This document shows positions 1 through 5,576 of a stretch of DNA of 5,644 bases, piece after piece (position 1 is the first letter of the stretch; every line of letters starts with the position of its first letter). Below the pieces are notes generated by a model that saw only the letters and a program-made list of their open reading frames with translations, made no database searches and was not told where the DNA came from. The stretch spans positions 1 through 5,644 of the forward strand of contig JALSIU010000049.1 of the NCBI GenBank assembly GCA_026989715.1, given 5' to 3'. The translations under genes and the position numbers were made by a program. Source of the stretch: Methylomonas sp. (GTDB lineage: Bacteria; Pseudomonadota; Gammaproteobacteria; Methylococcales; Methylomonadaceae).

Positions 1-35
1 GCCTTGGTATGCCTGAAAGTTACCTAGTCCCATGA
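1..35 (+). CDS. IS5-family transposase, C-terminal end only (partial)
   Basis: The frame starting with CTT at position 3 reads LGMPESYLVP and stops at TGA 33-35. Transposases of the IS903 group in IS5 (DDE type) end with a similar GMPES tail a few dozen bases before the terminal repeat, and that is the arrangement here. No catalytic residue is in view, so I cannot say whether the enzyme is intact. The gene is convergent with the nir operon. Confidence 0.6.
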   Translation, partial: LGMPESYLVP

Positions 36-54
36 AATATCAAATGGGACTAGG
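23..54. repeat. Stem-loop, 11-bp perfect stem
   Basis: CCTAGTCCCAT at 23-33 is the exact reverse complement of ATGGGACTAGG at 44-54, with a 10-base loop between. The left arm includes the last codons of the transposase and the first base of its stop codon. No run of T follows on the plus strand, so it is not a textbook rho-independent terminator. It may be a transcription-end or RNA-stability structure at the IS 3' end, lying between the transposase frame and the terminal repeat. Confidence 0.7.
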
Positions 55-76
55 GTAAAGCACGCCGCTAATTCTT

Positions 77-91
77 TTATGCAACAAAGCC
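77..91 (-). repeat. IS terminal inverted repeat (right end)
   Basis: TTATGCAACAAAGCC, read outward to inward as GGCTTTGTTGCATAA. The same 15 bases form both ends of the small element at 3302-3414. With the left end of that element the match extends by one more A. The outermost GCC at 89-91 probably marks the IS boundary. Confidence 0.75.
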
Positions 92-208
92 CATTATGAT
101 TAACAGAAGAACTTTCCCTGATACAGGTATTAACCAACTTAATTTCTTTTTATCTGTATGTCAAATGATAAAACGCAGTGTGGTAACAATGTTAGGAATA
201 GTCTTAGA

Positions 209-1354
209 TTAGTTATAAGCGATGATTTCCCTATCCTCCAAATAACACCCAGGGTCTTCAGCCCATGCATCGCCATAAATTTGCTGTGCTCTGACGCGAG
301 TATTACCATTGCAAATGGCTTGGTAATAACACTCACCACAACGTCCTTTTAACGGTCGAGGGGATTGTTTCAAGCCGGCCATCAAGGGATCAGTCGTATC
401 TTGCCATATTTCAGAAAATGGGCGTTCCAATACATTGCCTAAATCATAATGCCACCAAAAGGTGTCAGGGTGTACATTACCCAAGTTATCAATATTGGCA
501 ATATTCACCCCAGAAGCATTACCGCCCCATTGCGTTAACTTAGCCTGTATGGCATCCACTTGTTCAGGGTAATGCCGTTTAACCCAGTGCAAAAAATACA
601 CGGCATCGGCATCATTATTGCCGGTGACGATTTCGCGTGGGGTGCCTTGTTGTTCCCATTGCAGGCATTTGGTAAATAATAAATCCATTGCCTCGCGGGT
701 CATGCTGAAAAAAGCATCCTGTTGACGATTTTTATTGCCACGGCCACCATAATTCAGGTGCGATAAATAAAATTTATCGATATCGGCATCGTCCATTAAT
801 TGCAACATGGCAGGGAAATCATGCGCATTATCTTGAGTTAAGGTAAAGCGAATGCCTGCTTTAATACCGTGTTCACGACATAATTGAATGCCACGGAGGG
901 AGGCATTAAACGAGCCTTTTTGCTGACGAAACGCATCATGAGTCGCCCCAATACCATCTAAACTGACTCCGACATATTGATAGTTAATGGCGGCTATTTG
1001 CTTAATATTTTTCTCGCTAATTAAGGTACCGTTGCTGGAGAGGGCGACATAAAACCCCATATCTTTGGCGCGTTGCGATATTTGGAAAATATCGGGGTGC
1101 AATAAGGGTTCACCGCCGGAAAGAATAAGCACCGGGACGTGAAAGGCTTTTAAGTCATCCATGACACGATAGATATTTTCAGTGCTAAGCTCATTCGGGA
1201 AGTCTCTATCGGCCGAGGTGGTATAGCAGTGTTTACAGGTGAGATTACAGCGACGAATGAGATTCCAGATAACTACAGGGGCTACGGGTGTGCGTTTGGG
1301 CTTGAGCGGGGTAGGGTGCAATACCTCGCGCATAAATTGACTAAGACGAAACAT
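209..1354 (-). CDS. nirJ: NirJ, radical SAM enzyme of heme d1 biosynthesis
   Basis: 381 residues, close to the usual NirJ length. NirJ acts in the cytoplasm on didecarboxysiroheme, removing two propionate side chains by radical chemistry as the d1 oxo groups are introduced. The radical SAM cluster motif CNLTCKHC is at residues 36-43 (C36, C40, C43), followed by the SAM-binding GGEP at 80-83. The C-terminal SPASM-like region has C339, C342, C348 and C370, fitting a second iron-sulfur cluster. The N-terminal stretch APVVIWNLIRRCNLTC and the tail AWAEDPGCYLED are typical of NirJ. The chosen ATG starts 1 base after the nirH stop, with a weak GAGG 13 bases upstream. It is the last nir gene seen; the downstream spacer (92-208) shows no gene or clear terminator and ends at an IS boundary. 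Confidence 0.95.
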   Translation of the reverse strand: MFRLSQFMREVLHPTPLKPKRTPVAPVVIWNLIRRCNLTCKHCYTTSADRDFPNELSTENIYRVMDDLKAFHVPVLILSGGEPLLHPDIFQISQRAKDMGFYVALSSNGTLISEKNIKQIAAINYQYVGVSLDGIGATHDAFRQQKGSFNASLRGIQLCREHGIKAGIRFTLTQDNAHDFPAMLQLMDDADIDKFYLSHLNYGGRGNKNRQQDAFFSMTREAMDLLFTKCLQWEQQGTPREIVTGNNDADAVYFLHWVKRHYPEQVDAIQAKLTQWGGNASGVNIANIDNLGNVHPDTFWWHYDLGNVLERPFSEIWQDTTDPLMAGLKQSPRPLKGRCGECYYQAICNGNTRVRAQQIYGDAWAEDPGCYLEDREIIAYN

Positions 1355-1355
1355 A

Positions 1356-1829
1356 TTATTGGCTAATCCTCAGGCCGGTTTTCTTTAAAATTCGGGTGCT
1401 GTACAGTACATCATGCGCCCGGCAGTGTGTACCGAGTAGTGCCGCAATGTCTGCAATGTGCTGTTCTGCTTCTGCGGCTGTTTTGCTGTGAATCATGGCA
1501 AATAAGTTATAAGGCCATTCGGGTAAATGCCGAGGACGATGATAACAATGACTAACAAAATCCAGTAAGCCGACTTGTGTGCCTAAGTTATCCATTTGTG
1601 CATCCGCTACATCCCAAACGGTCATGCCATTATGGCGGTAGCCCAATTTATAATGATTCGGTACTGCGCCAATGCGTCGGATAATGCCGGTTGTTTGCAT
1701 GTGTGTCAGGCGTTGCATGAGCTCATCGGCACTGATACCGATTTGTTGGGCGAGCGTTTGATAGGGTTCGGGTGTTAGCGGTAAGCCGGCTTGGGTGGCA
1801 CGAATAATAGTGCGATCGATACTGTCCAT
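1356..1829 (-). CDS. nirH: NirH, Lrp/AsnC-like siroheme decarboxylase subunit
   Basis: 157 residues. Siroheme decarboxylase subunits remove the acetate carboxyls at C12 and C18 of siroheme to give 12,18-didecarboxysiroheme in the cytoplasm. The N-terminal part (about 1-55) is a winged-helix fold like Lrp/AsnC regulators, ending in IIRRIGAVPNH. The C-terminal part is the Lrp-type sensing fold, with SHCYHRPR at 93-100 and WPYNLFAMIH at 105-114, which mark the NirL/NirH type. The start ATG shares one base with the nirG stop (TAATG), with GGA six bases upstream. Calling it NirH rather than NirL depends on operon position (fourth decarboxylase gene, directly before nirJ), because the two are close paralogues. 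Confidence 0.88.
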   Translation of the reverse strand: MDSIDRTIIRATQAGLPLTPEPYQTLAQQIGISADELMQRLTHMQTTGIIRRIGAVPNHYKLGYRHNGMTVWDVADAQMDNLGTQVGLLDFVSHCYHRPRHLPEWPYNLFAMIHSKTAAEAEQHIADIAALLGTHCRAHDVLYSTRILKKTGLRISQ

Positions 1830-2272
1830 TAGGCTTCCAGCTTTAAGCCGACAAAATATTCGTGAATTTTGGGCATGTTGTAAACGTGTAAACCTGTTTG
1901 TTGTTCAATTTTGTGGAGAGTTTGCTCAATTTGTGCAGGGGTTTCAGTGGCCAGTACAAACCACATATTGAGTTTATGTTTGCGTGCGTAATTGTGCGCC
2001 ACTTCTGGGAAGGCGTTAATGATGGCCGCCATTTTATCGAAGTCTTGTTCCGGGGCTTGAACGGCGGCTAAGGTTAAGGCACCGCCCATATGTTCTGCAT
2101 GAAACAAAGGTCCAAAACGTGATAATACGCCCGTTTCCAGTAGCGTTTGCAAACGTACTAAGAGTTCCTGTTCGCTGATATTTAATGTCTCTGCGACCTG
2201 TTGGTATGGGGATGGACAAATTGGGAAACCTGCTTGTAAGGTGTTGATGATGTTGCGGTCTATATCATCCAT
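1829..2272 (-). CDS. nirG: NirG, Lrp/AsnC-like siroheme decarboxylase subunit
   Basis: 147 residues from the ATG at 2270-2272. The frame is open further upstream to an ATG at 2377, but the extra 35 residues lie inside nirL and match nothing in the family, whereas MDDIDRNIINTLQAGFPI aligns with the starts of its three paralogues. It has the winged helix (1-55, ending VLSRFGPLFH) followed by the sensor-like domain, with HNYARKHKLNMWFV at 93-106. That HNYxRxH motif groups it with NirD rather than NirL/NirH. It overlaps the nirL end by 8 bases (ATGGATGA), which suggests translational coupling. Choosing NirG over NirD depends on gene order. Confidence 0.87.
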   Translation of the reverse strand: MDDIDRNIINTLQAGFPICPSPYQQVAETLNISEQELLVRLQTLLETGVLSRFGPLFHAEHMGGALTLAAVQAPEQDFDKMAAIINAFPEVAHNYARKHKLNMWFVLATETPAQIEQTLHKIEQQTGLHVYNMPKIHEYFVGLKLEA

Positions 2273-2774
2273 GGGCTTTATTGATAAATGAAGGTTGAGT
2301 CGATTTGTACAGTGCGCCGCGTTGTTTGAAGCAACGAGGGCTGAATAATATATCATAGGGGTAGTCTTGCAAAGCACAGCTGTGAATGAGTTGCGTCAGT
2401 TGTTGCATAACGCGTGCGCGTGATTTGCCATGAATCATACAAAACAGGTTGTAGGGCCATTGTTCGCCTTGTCTAGGACGCAAATAACAAAGGTTGATAA
2501 AATCGTGTTGACTGATTTGCCGGCCTTTGACATCGACTAGCGCATCGGGCATATCAAATACGACCATGGCATTGGCCTGATAGCCTAAGCGGCGGTGTTT
2601 GACAATAACGCCTAGGCGTTTAATGAACCCTTGTTGTTTCAGTTGCTTTAAACGGGCAATGACTTCGTTTTCTGTTAAGGCCAATTGCTCAGCAATCAGT
2701 GCGTAAGGGCGAGCGACGATAGGGAGTCCGGATTGAATGGCAATAATTAATTGTAAATCAATGGGGTCTATCAT
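2265..2774 (-). CDS. nirL: NirL, Lrp/AsnC-like siroheme decarboxylase subunit
   Basis: 169 residues, slightly long because of a C-terminal tail after about residue 152. The winged-helix half ends in FIKRLGVIVKHRRLGYQAN (50-68). The second half carries CYLRPR at 96-101 and WPYNLFCMIHG at 106-116, characteristic of NirL/NirH and of the related AhbB-type subunits. NirL pairs with NirD; together they are the minimal siroheme decarboxylase in some bacteria. The start codon overlaps the nirD stop (ATGA, 2771-2774) and the 3' end overlaps nirG by 8 bases, so the three are probably translated in step. Confidence 0.92.
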   Translation of the reverse strand: MIDPIDLQLIIAIQSGLPIVARPYALIAEQLALTENEVIARLKQLKQQGFIKRLGVIVKHRRLGYQANAMVVFDMPDALVDVKGRQISQHDFINLCYLRPRQGEQWPYNLFCMIHGKSRARVMQQLTQLIHSCALQDYPYDILFSPRCFKQRGALYKSTQPSFINKAHG

Positions 2775-3265
2775 GCGCTAACTGCATCGGCTTGTTCTAC
2801 TGCTTGCCGCGTTTCATCTAAATCGAGTTGGAAGCCAAGATTAATAAAGTAATCTGCCAGCAAAGGTAATTGCATGGTTTTAAAGCCCGTTTGTGTTTCG
2901 ATGTTAGCAATCACCGTCTGTAAATGTTGTTGGTCGGTGGCAATTAAAACAAACCAGAGGTTAAAACGGTGCTCGCGTTCATAGTTATGGTTGACTTCGG
3001 GAAAGCGGTTGACAAGATGGGCGACTGCCGTAAGTTGCGCACGAGGGATAGCCATAGCCACTAAGGTACTGAGTCCAATGTGATTAGGCGGAATGACAGG
3101 GCCTATACGACTGATAAAATTGTGCTCGGCCAATTCGCTAAAGGCTGATAACACTTCCGCTTCCGTTACCCCCAAATGATTGGCAATTTCCAGATAAGGC
3201 CTGGGAGACAAGGGGAATTCTTGCTGATAATTGTTGAGTAATTGTTTGTGTAGTGGGCTTAGCAT
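2771..3265 (-). CDS. nirD: NirD, Lrp/AsnC-like siroheme decarboxylase subunit
   Basis: 164 residues. The winged-helix half ends FISRIGPVIPP (50-60). The sensor-like half has PEVNHNYEREHRFNLWFV (89-106), a strong signature of NirD and of AhbA-type siroheme decarboxylase subunits; conserved histidines in this region are thought to bind the siroheme substrate. It has a charged C-terminal extension of about 15 residues past LGFQLDL. It is the first gene of the packed nirDLGHJ block. Upstream the operon is interrupted by a 228-base gap with a MITE-like element, and there is no evident Shine-Dalgarno sequence before the ATG, so this gene is the one most likely to be affected by that insertion. Confidence 0.93.
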   Translation of the reverse strand: MLSPLHKQLLNNYQQEFPLSPRPYLEIANHLGVTEAEVLSAFSELAEHNFISRIGPVIPPNHIGLSTLVAMAIPRAQLTAVAHLVNRFPEVNHNYEREHRFNLWFVLIATDQQHLQTVIANIETQTGFKTMQLPLLADYFINLGFQLDLDETRQAVEQADAVSA

Positions 3266-3298
3266 TGTTATTAGATATAGCTAAAACAGTTAATTTAT

Positions 3299-3316
3299 TT
3301 TGGCTTTGTTGCATAA
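3299..3316 (+). repeat. Left inverted repeat of the MITE-like element (18 bp)
   Basis: TTTGGCTTTGTTGCATAA is exactly complementary to 3400-3417. The first three bases (TTT, with AAA at the other end) are probably flanking bases that happen to extend the symmetry, since the IS end at 77-91 stops at GGC. Confidence 0.85.
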
Positions 3317-3414
3317 ATCAAAAAAATACCTTAAAATCAAAGAGTTATAAAATAAAGCAATTTTCTTAATTTATTTTAAAATCAATTGGTTATGAATAAT
3401 TATGCAACAAAGCC
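3302..3414. mobile_element. MITE-like non-autonomous element with IS5/IS903-type ends
   Basis: A 113-bp, very AT-rich segment bounded by GGCTTTGTTGCATAA at 3302-3316 and its exact reverse complement at 3400-3414. It has no coding capacity. The ends match the terminal repeat of the IS at the window start, so that IS, or a relative, could have mobilised it. Inside is a 10-base direct repeat (TTAAAATCAA at 3331-3340 and 3376-3385). I find no target-site duplication at the edges, which suggests deletion or rearrangement of a flank after insertion. It lies between nirF and nirD. An internally deleted remnant of a full IS is an equally good description. Confidence 0.75.
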
Positions 3415-3417
3415 AAA
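3400..3417 (-). repeat. Right inverted repeat of the MITE-like element (18 bp)
   Basis: TTATGCAACAAAGCCAAA is the perfect partner of 3299-3316. In a transcript running from nirF to nirD the two arms could pair as an 18-bp stem around an AU-rich loop of about 83 bases. This arm also abuts the truncated antitoxin-like frame. Confidence 0.85.
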
Positions 3418-3466
3418 GCGTATTCCAGATTGCTTCCATTGTTTGTAGGCGTTCATTCGTGCTCAT
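3415..3466 (-). pseudogene. Truncated addiction-module antitoxin-like gene
   Basis: Starting at the ATG at 3464-3466, the minus strand reads MSTNERLQTMEAIWNTL before entering the MITE terminal repeat. The frame then continues through element sequence for 14 unrelated residues to a TAA at 3371-3373. The pattern ERLQxMExxWxxL is typical of the first helix of the small 'putative addiction module component' antitoxins (Unstab_antitox type, usually about 70 residues), which normally precede a RelE/ParE-like toxin gene. Nothing resembling the rest of the antitoxin or a toxin appears beyond the element (3266-3298). It begins 28 bases after the nirF stop. The identification rests on 17 residues, so it is tentative. 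Confidence 0.5.
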
Positions 3467-3493
3467 TTTTTTATTTCAGCCATATTCATAATA

Positions 3494-4660
3494 TTACAAC
3501 CCCAACTTATATGCCCGTGAACTAAAAAATATCCCACTAGGCTTATTGGCAGGTAAGCGTGCCAGTTCGCTAAAGTCACTGGTATCATAAACCACAACAC
3601 GGTTATCATCACGTGCAGAGACCCAAACATGTTCACCGCGTGGGGTAAACTCCATATGTAATACGGCTTTACCAGGCGTTAATGATTTAATCAGTGCTAA
3701 TTCTTTCACATCAATAACCTGCAAATTAGCATTATCAGGAAAGGCAAAATTTACCCAGACTTGCCGACCATCAGGGCGAGCCATCACAAATACCGGTTGG
3801 CCAATAACAGGAATGCGTTTTACTAATTGCCAAGTATTTTGGTTGATGACCAAGACTTCATGCTGGCCGATAGCCGGTACAAACATTAAATGACCCGCTA
3901 CCGCCCAGCCTTCCAAATGCGGCATTTTATAGACAGGTAGCTTTGCATCGTGCTTGCCATAATCAGGTAAAATACGTTTAATCCCTTGTTCAGGCGACCA
4001 TAAATCCAATAATGCCAAGCCGCGATCTGCAAATAACCCCGCTATATAATAGCGGCCATCCGGAGAGAGCAGGGCATCATAAGGCTGCTTACCTACGTCT
4101 TTATATTTTTGAATAACGGGTTGGCTTGGATTACTCATATCGGCAACCCAAATTTCACCGGCATCAAATAAACTGAAGATAAATTTTTGCCCAGGTGCAT
4201 CGACCAAACCGACGACTTTGGAAAGCTTGTTTTCAGCATAGAGTGCTGGAATGTCAGCCACTAATTCCAAAGTGTCTGTGGAAAAAACTTTAACACCGCC
4301 CGGCGTGTAATTAGACACTGCAATCAATTTTCCATCTTGAGAAATAGCCCCGCCAATACTATTTCCCGCTTGAATAATACGTTTAGCAATTTTATCTTGC
4401 AACATATCTATTTTAGTCAAACCACCATCACGGCCAAAGATAAAGGCATAACGTGCATCACGCGAATAAACTACGGAAGCATGCGATAAATCCCCTAACT
4501 GAGTGATTTTATTTAAAGCAAGTTGCCGACTGGTGTTGACGATTTGAATGGCGGCTGGTTCGCGTTCAATAATAATCCCTAAATCACCGGTACCGCGTAA
4601 TTCGGCTTGCGTGATTTGGGTGAATAATAAGCATATAACCGTCAGAAAAGGATACTTCAT
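3494..4660 (-). CDS. nirF: NirF, periplasmic heme d1 biogenesis protein
   Basis: 388 residues from the ATG at 4658-4660. An ATG 30 codons upstream is rejected because the extra residues overlap creA and hide a normal signal peptide (residues 1-19, cleavage after TQA). There is no lipobox cysteine, so the protein is probably soluble in the periplasm, unlike the lipoprotein form reported in Pseudomonas. The rest is a beta-propeller resembling the d1 domain of NirS. Family signatures are SHASVVYSRDARYAFIFGRD (59-78), KMPHLEGWA (245-253), WVSARDDNRVVVYDT (346-360) and PSGIFFSSRA (374-383). H60 (residue 41 of the mature chain) probably corresponds to the histidine reported as essential in Paracoccus NirF. 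NirF binds d1-type hemes and acts late in d1 maturation; its exact chemistry is disputed. It starts 31 bases after creA, with no clear ribosome binding site. Confidence 0.95.
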   Translation of the reverse strand: MKYPFLTVICLLFTQITQAELRGTGDLGIIIEREPAAIQIVNTSRQLALNKITQLGDLSHASVVYSRDARYAFIFGRDGGLTKIDMLQDKIAKRIIQAGNSIGGAISQDGKLIAVSNYTPGGVKVFSTDTLELVADIPALYAENKLSKVVGLVDAPGQKFIFSLFDAGEIWVADMSNPSQPVIQKYKDVGKQPYDALLSPDGRYYIAGLFADRGLALLDLWSPEQGIKRILPDYGKHDAKLPVYKMPHLEGWAVAGHLMFVPAIGQHEVLVINQNTWQLVKRIPVIGQPVFVMARPDGRQVWVNFAFPDNANLQVIDVKELALIKSLTPGKAVLHMEFTPRGEHVWVSARDDNRVVVYDTSDFSELARLPANKPSGIFFSSRAYKLGL

Positions 4661-4691
4661 AATGAATACACGGCAGAATATAAGAAAGATA

Positions 4692-5162
4692 TTATTTAGA
4701 CCAAGGCATAATAGGCACGGTCGAGATACTATTAGCCGGTGCGCCATCAATTATTTTACGGCTGATGGCCACATAAATAAGGGTATTGCGCTTAGTATCA
4801 AAAATACGCACGACACGCGTTTCTTTGAAAAATAATGAGGTATCTTCACTAAAGGCGACTTCTTGTTTGGGTAACTTATCTTTGATGATAATTTCCCCCA
4901 CCTGCCGACAAGAAAGTGAAAATTGGGCGGGGTCTTCGGCTAAGCCGAACGTGCCTTTTAGGCCGCCTTTTTTCGCCTGGCTCATATAGCAACTGACACC
5001 TTGTACTTTGGGGTCATCATAGGCTTGTACACAGACTTTATGATTAGAACCAATCAATTTCCACGAGGTGGTAATGCAATCGACTTGCTCGGCATGGGCA
5101 GATAGGCTAAAAGTGCTGAGAAGGATTGCACTCAGACTTAAACGGGCTAAATATTTTGTCAT
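4692..5162 (-). CDS. creA: CreA family exported protein of unknown function
   Basis: 156 residues, about the length of E. coli CreA. Recognisable family stretches are KLIGSNHKVCVQAYDDPKV (35-53), SCYMSQAKKGGLKGTFGLAE (57-76), LSCRQVG (83-89), VVRIFDTKRNTLIYVA (117-132) and the C-terminal ISTVPIMPW (146-154). A Sec signal peptide covers 1-24 (cleavage after AHA), so it acts in the periplasm. Four cysteines remain (29, 44, 58, 85), enough for two disulfides; E. coli CreA as I recall it has only the last two. Despite the name (catabolite regulation), no biochemical function is established. It sits between nirC and nirF in the same orientation, 61 bases after nirC and 31 before nirF, so co-transcription with the nir genes is likely. 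It is not a standard nir gene. Confidence 0.93.
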   Translation of the reverse strand: MTKYLARLSLSAILLSTFSLSAHAEQVDCITTSWKLIGSNHKVCVQAYDDPKVQGVSCYMSQAKKGGLKGTFGLAEDPAQFSLSCRQVGEIIIKDKLPKQEVAFSEDTSLFFKETRVVRIFDTKRNTLIYVAISRKIIDGAPANSISTVPIMPWSK

Positions 5163-5192
5163 GGTATTGGTTTTTTGGGTTTAAAGCATTGA

Positions 5193-5226
5193 TAAGGGCT
5201 TGCAGCGGCCTGCGTTCAGCCCCTTA
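5193..5226 (-). repeat. Two-tier stem-loop between nirC and creA
   Basis: TAAGGGCT at 5193-5200 pairs with AGCCCCTTA at 5218-5226 (one bulged base). Inside, GCAG at 5202-5205 pairs with CTGC at 5210-5213 around a CGGC loop. The outer arm includes the nirC stop codon. No T-run follows in the direction of transcription, so it is unlikely to be an efficient intrinsic terminator. An mRNA-stability or processing hairpin that gives nirC a different transcript level from creA-nirF is the more natural reading. Confidence 0.55.
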
Positions 5227-5547
5227 AGGTTTTTTTAATATATTTTCAACTAACCAGCGTGTTTCCACAAGGGAGATAAAGGGAGCCCACGGCGGCATTG
5301 CTGTGCCGGGGCGGCCTTGTTGTATTGTTTGTACTAAATCCCGATTAGGTTTATGTTGTAAGTCTTTGGCTAATAAAGAAGGGCCTAAACCGCCTTTGAG
5401 TGTTAAGCCATGACAAGAGCCGCAATCATGTTTTATTAAATGACGTAATTCGGCTTGCCGTACTGCACTAGGCTCATTGGCAGAAACTGATGTTACCGTT
5501 AATAAAGCAAGGCATAAGTAAGTAATACGCATGATATTAGACAACAT
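5224..5547 (-). CDS. nirC: NirC, periplasmic monoheme cytochrome c of the nir operon
   Basis: 107 residues as called. An ATG at 5530-5532 gives a 102-residue protein with an equally good signal peptide (MRITYLCLALLTVTSVSA), and neither start has a clear Shine-Dalgarno, so the start is uncertain. Cleavage is expected after VSA (residue 23). The heme-binding motif CGSCH is at 42-46, followed by GLTLKGGLGPSL. The likely axial Met84 lies in GRPGTAMPPWAPF (78-90), a NirC/cytochrome c55x signature. NirC can pass electrons to cytochrome cd1 and is also implicated in its maturation. The gene begins 29 bases after the partial upstream cytochrome. Confidence 0.92.
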   Translation of the reverse strand: MLSNIMRITYLCLALLTVTSVSANEPSAVRQAELRHLIKHDCGSCHGLTLKGGLGPSLLAKDLQHKPNRDLVQTIQQGRPGTAMPPWAPFISLVETRWLVENILKKP

Positions 5548-5576
5548 CAGTTAATTGGTGCGGCAAGCACTTTCCA

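Larger units (their letters stand above)
1..91 (+). mobile_element. Right end of an IS5-family (IS903-group-like) insertion sequence
   Basis: Only the 3' end of this element lies in the window. Two things support it. First, the last ten codons of a reading frame ending at 33-35 encode LGMPESYLVP, which resembles the IS903 transposase C-terminus as I remember it (AGMPESVRIA). Second, 77-91 reads inward from its right edge as GGCTTTGTTGCATAA, close to the IS903 terminal repeat GGCTTTGTTGAATAAATC. The left end, the rest of the transposase and any target duplication lie outside, so family membership rests on these two short matches. The element sits 117 bases beyond the 3' end of nirJ and is transcribed toward it. 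Confidence 0.72.

Noticed and set aside
117..128. Short palindrome CCTG-ATA-CAGG as a nirJ terminator
   Set aside because: Only a 4-bp stem with no T-run; too weak to call.
159..164. TTGACA-like -35 box on the minus strand after nirJ
   Set aside because: No acceptable -10 box lies 16-18 bases downstream (best match about 3 of 6), so it is not called a promoter.
158..352. Short plus-strand open frame across the nirJ 3' end
   Set aside because: Most of it is antisense to the conserved NirJ C-terminus, including its cysteine motif, and the peptide resembles no known family.
2273..2377. Upstream extension of nirG to an ATG at 2377
   Set aside because: The extra 35 residues lie wholly within nirL and have no counterpart in the family; the ATG at 2272 aligns with the starts of the paralogues.
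3320..3400. FNR-type sites (TTGAT-N4-ATCAA) in the AT-rich element, considered because nir genes are often FNR/DNR regulated
   Set aside because: TTGAT half-sites occur by AT-richness, but none has a matching second half at the right spacing.
4661..4750. 30-codon N-terminal extension of nirF
   Set aside because: It overlaps the end of creA and would bury a good signal peptide that begins at the ATG at 4660.
4548..4835. Plus-strand open frame spanning the nirF-creA junction
   Set aside because: It is antisense to two well-recognised genes and has no domain features.
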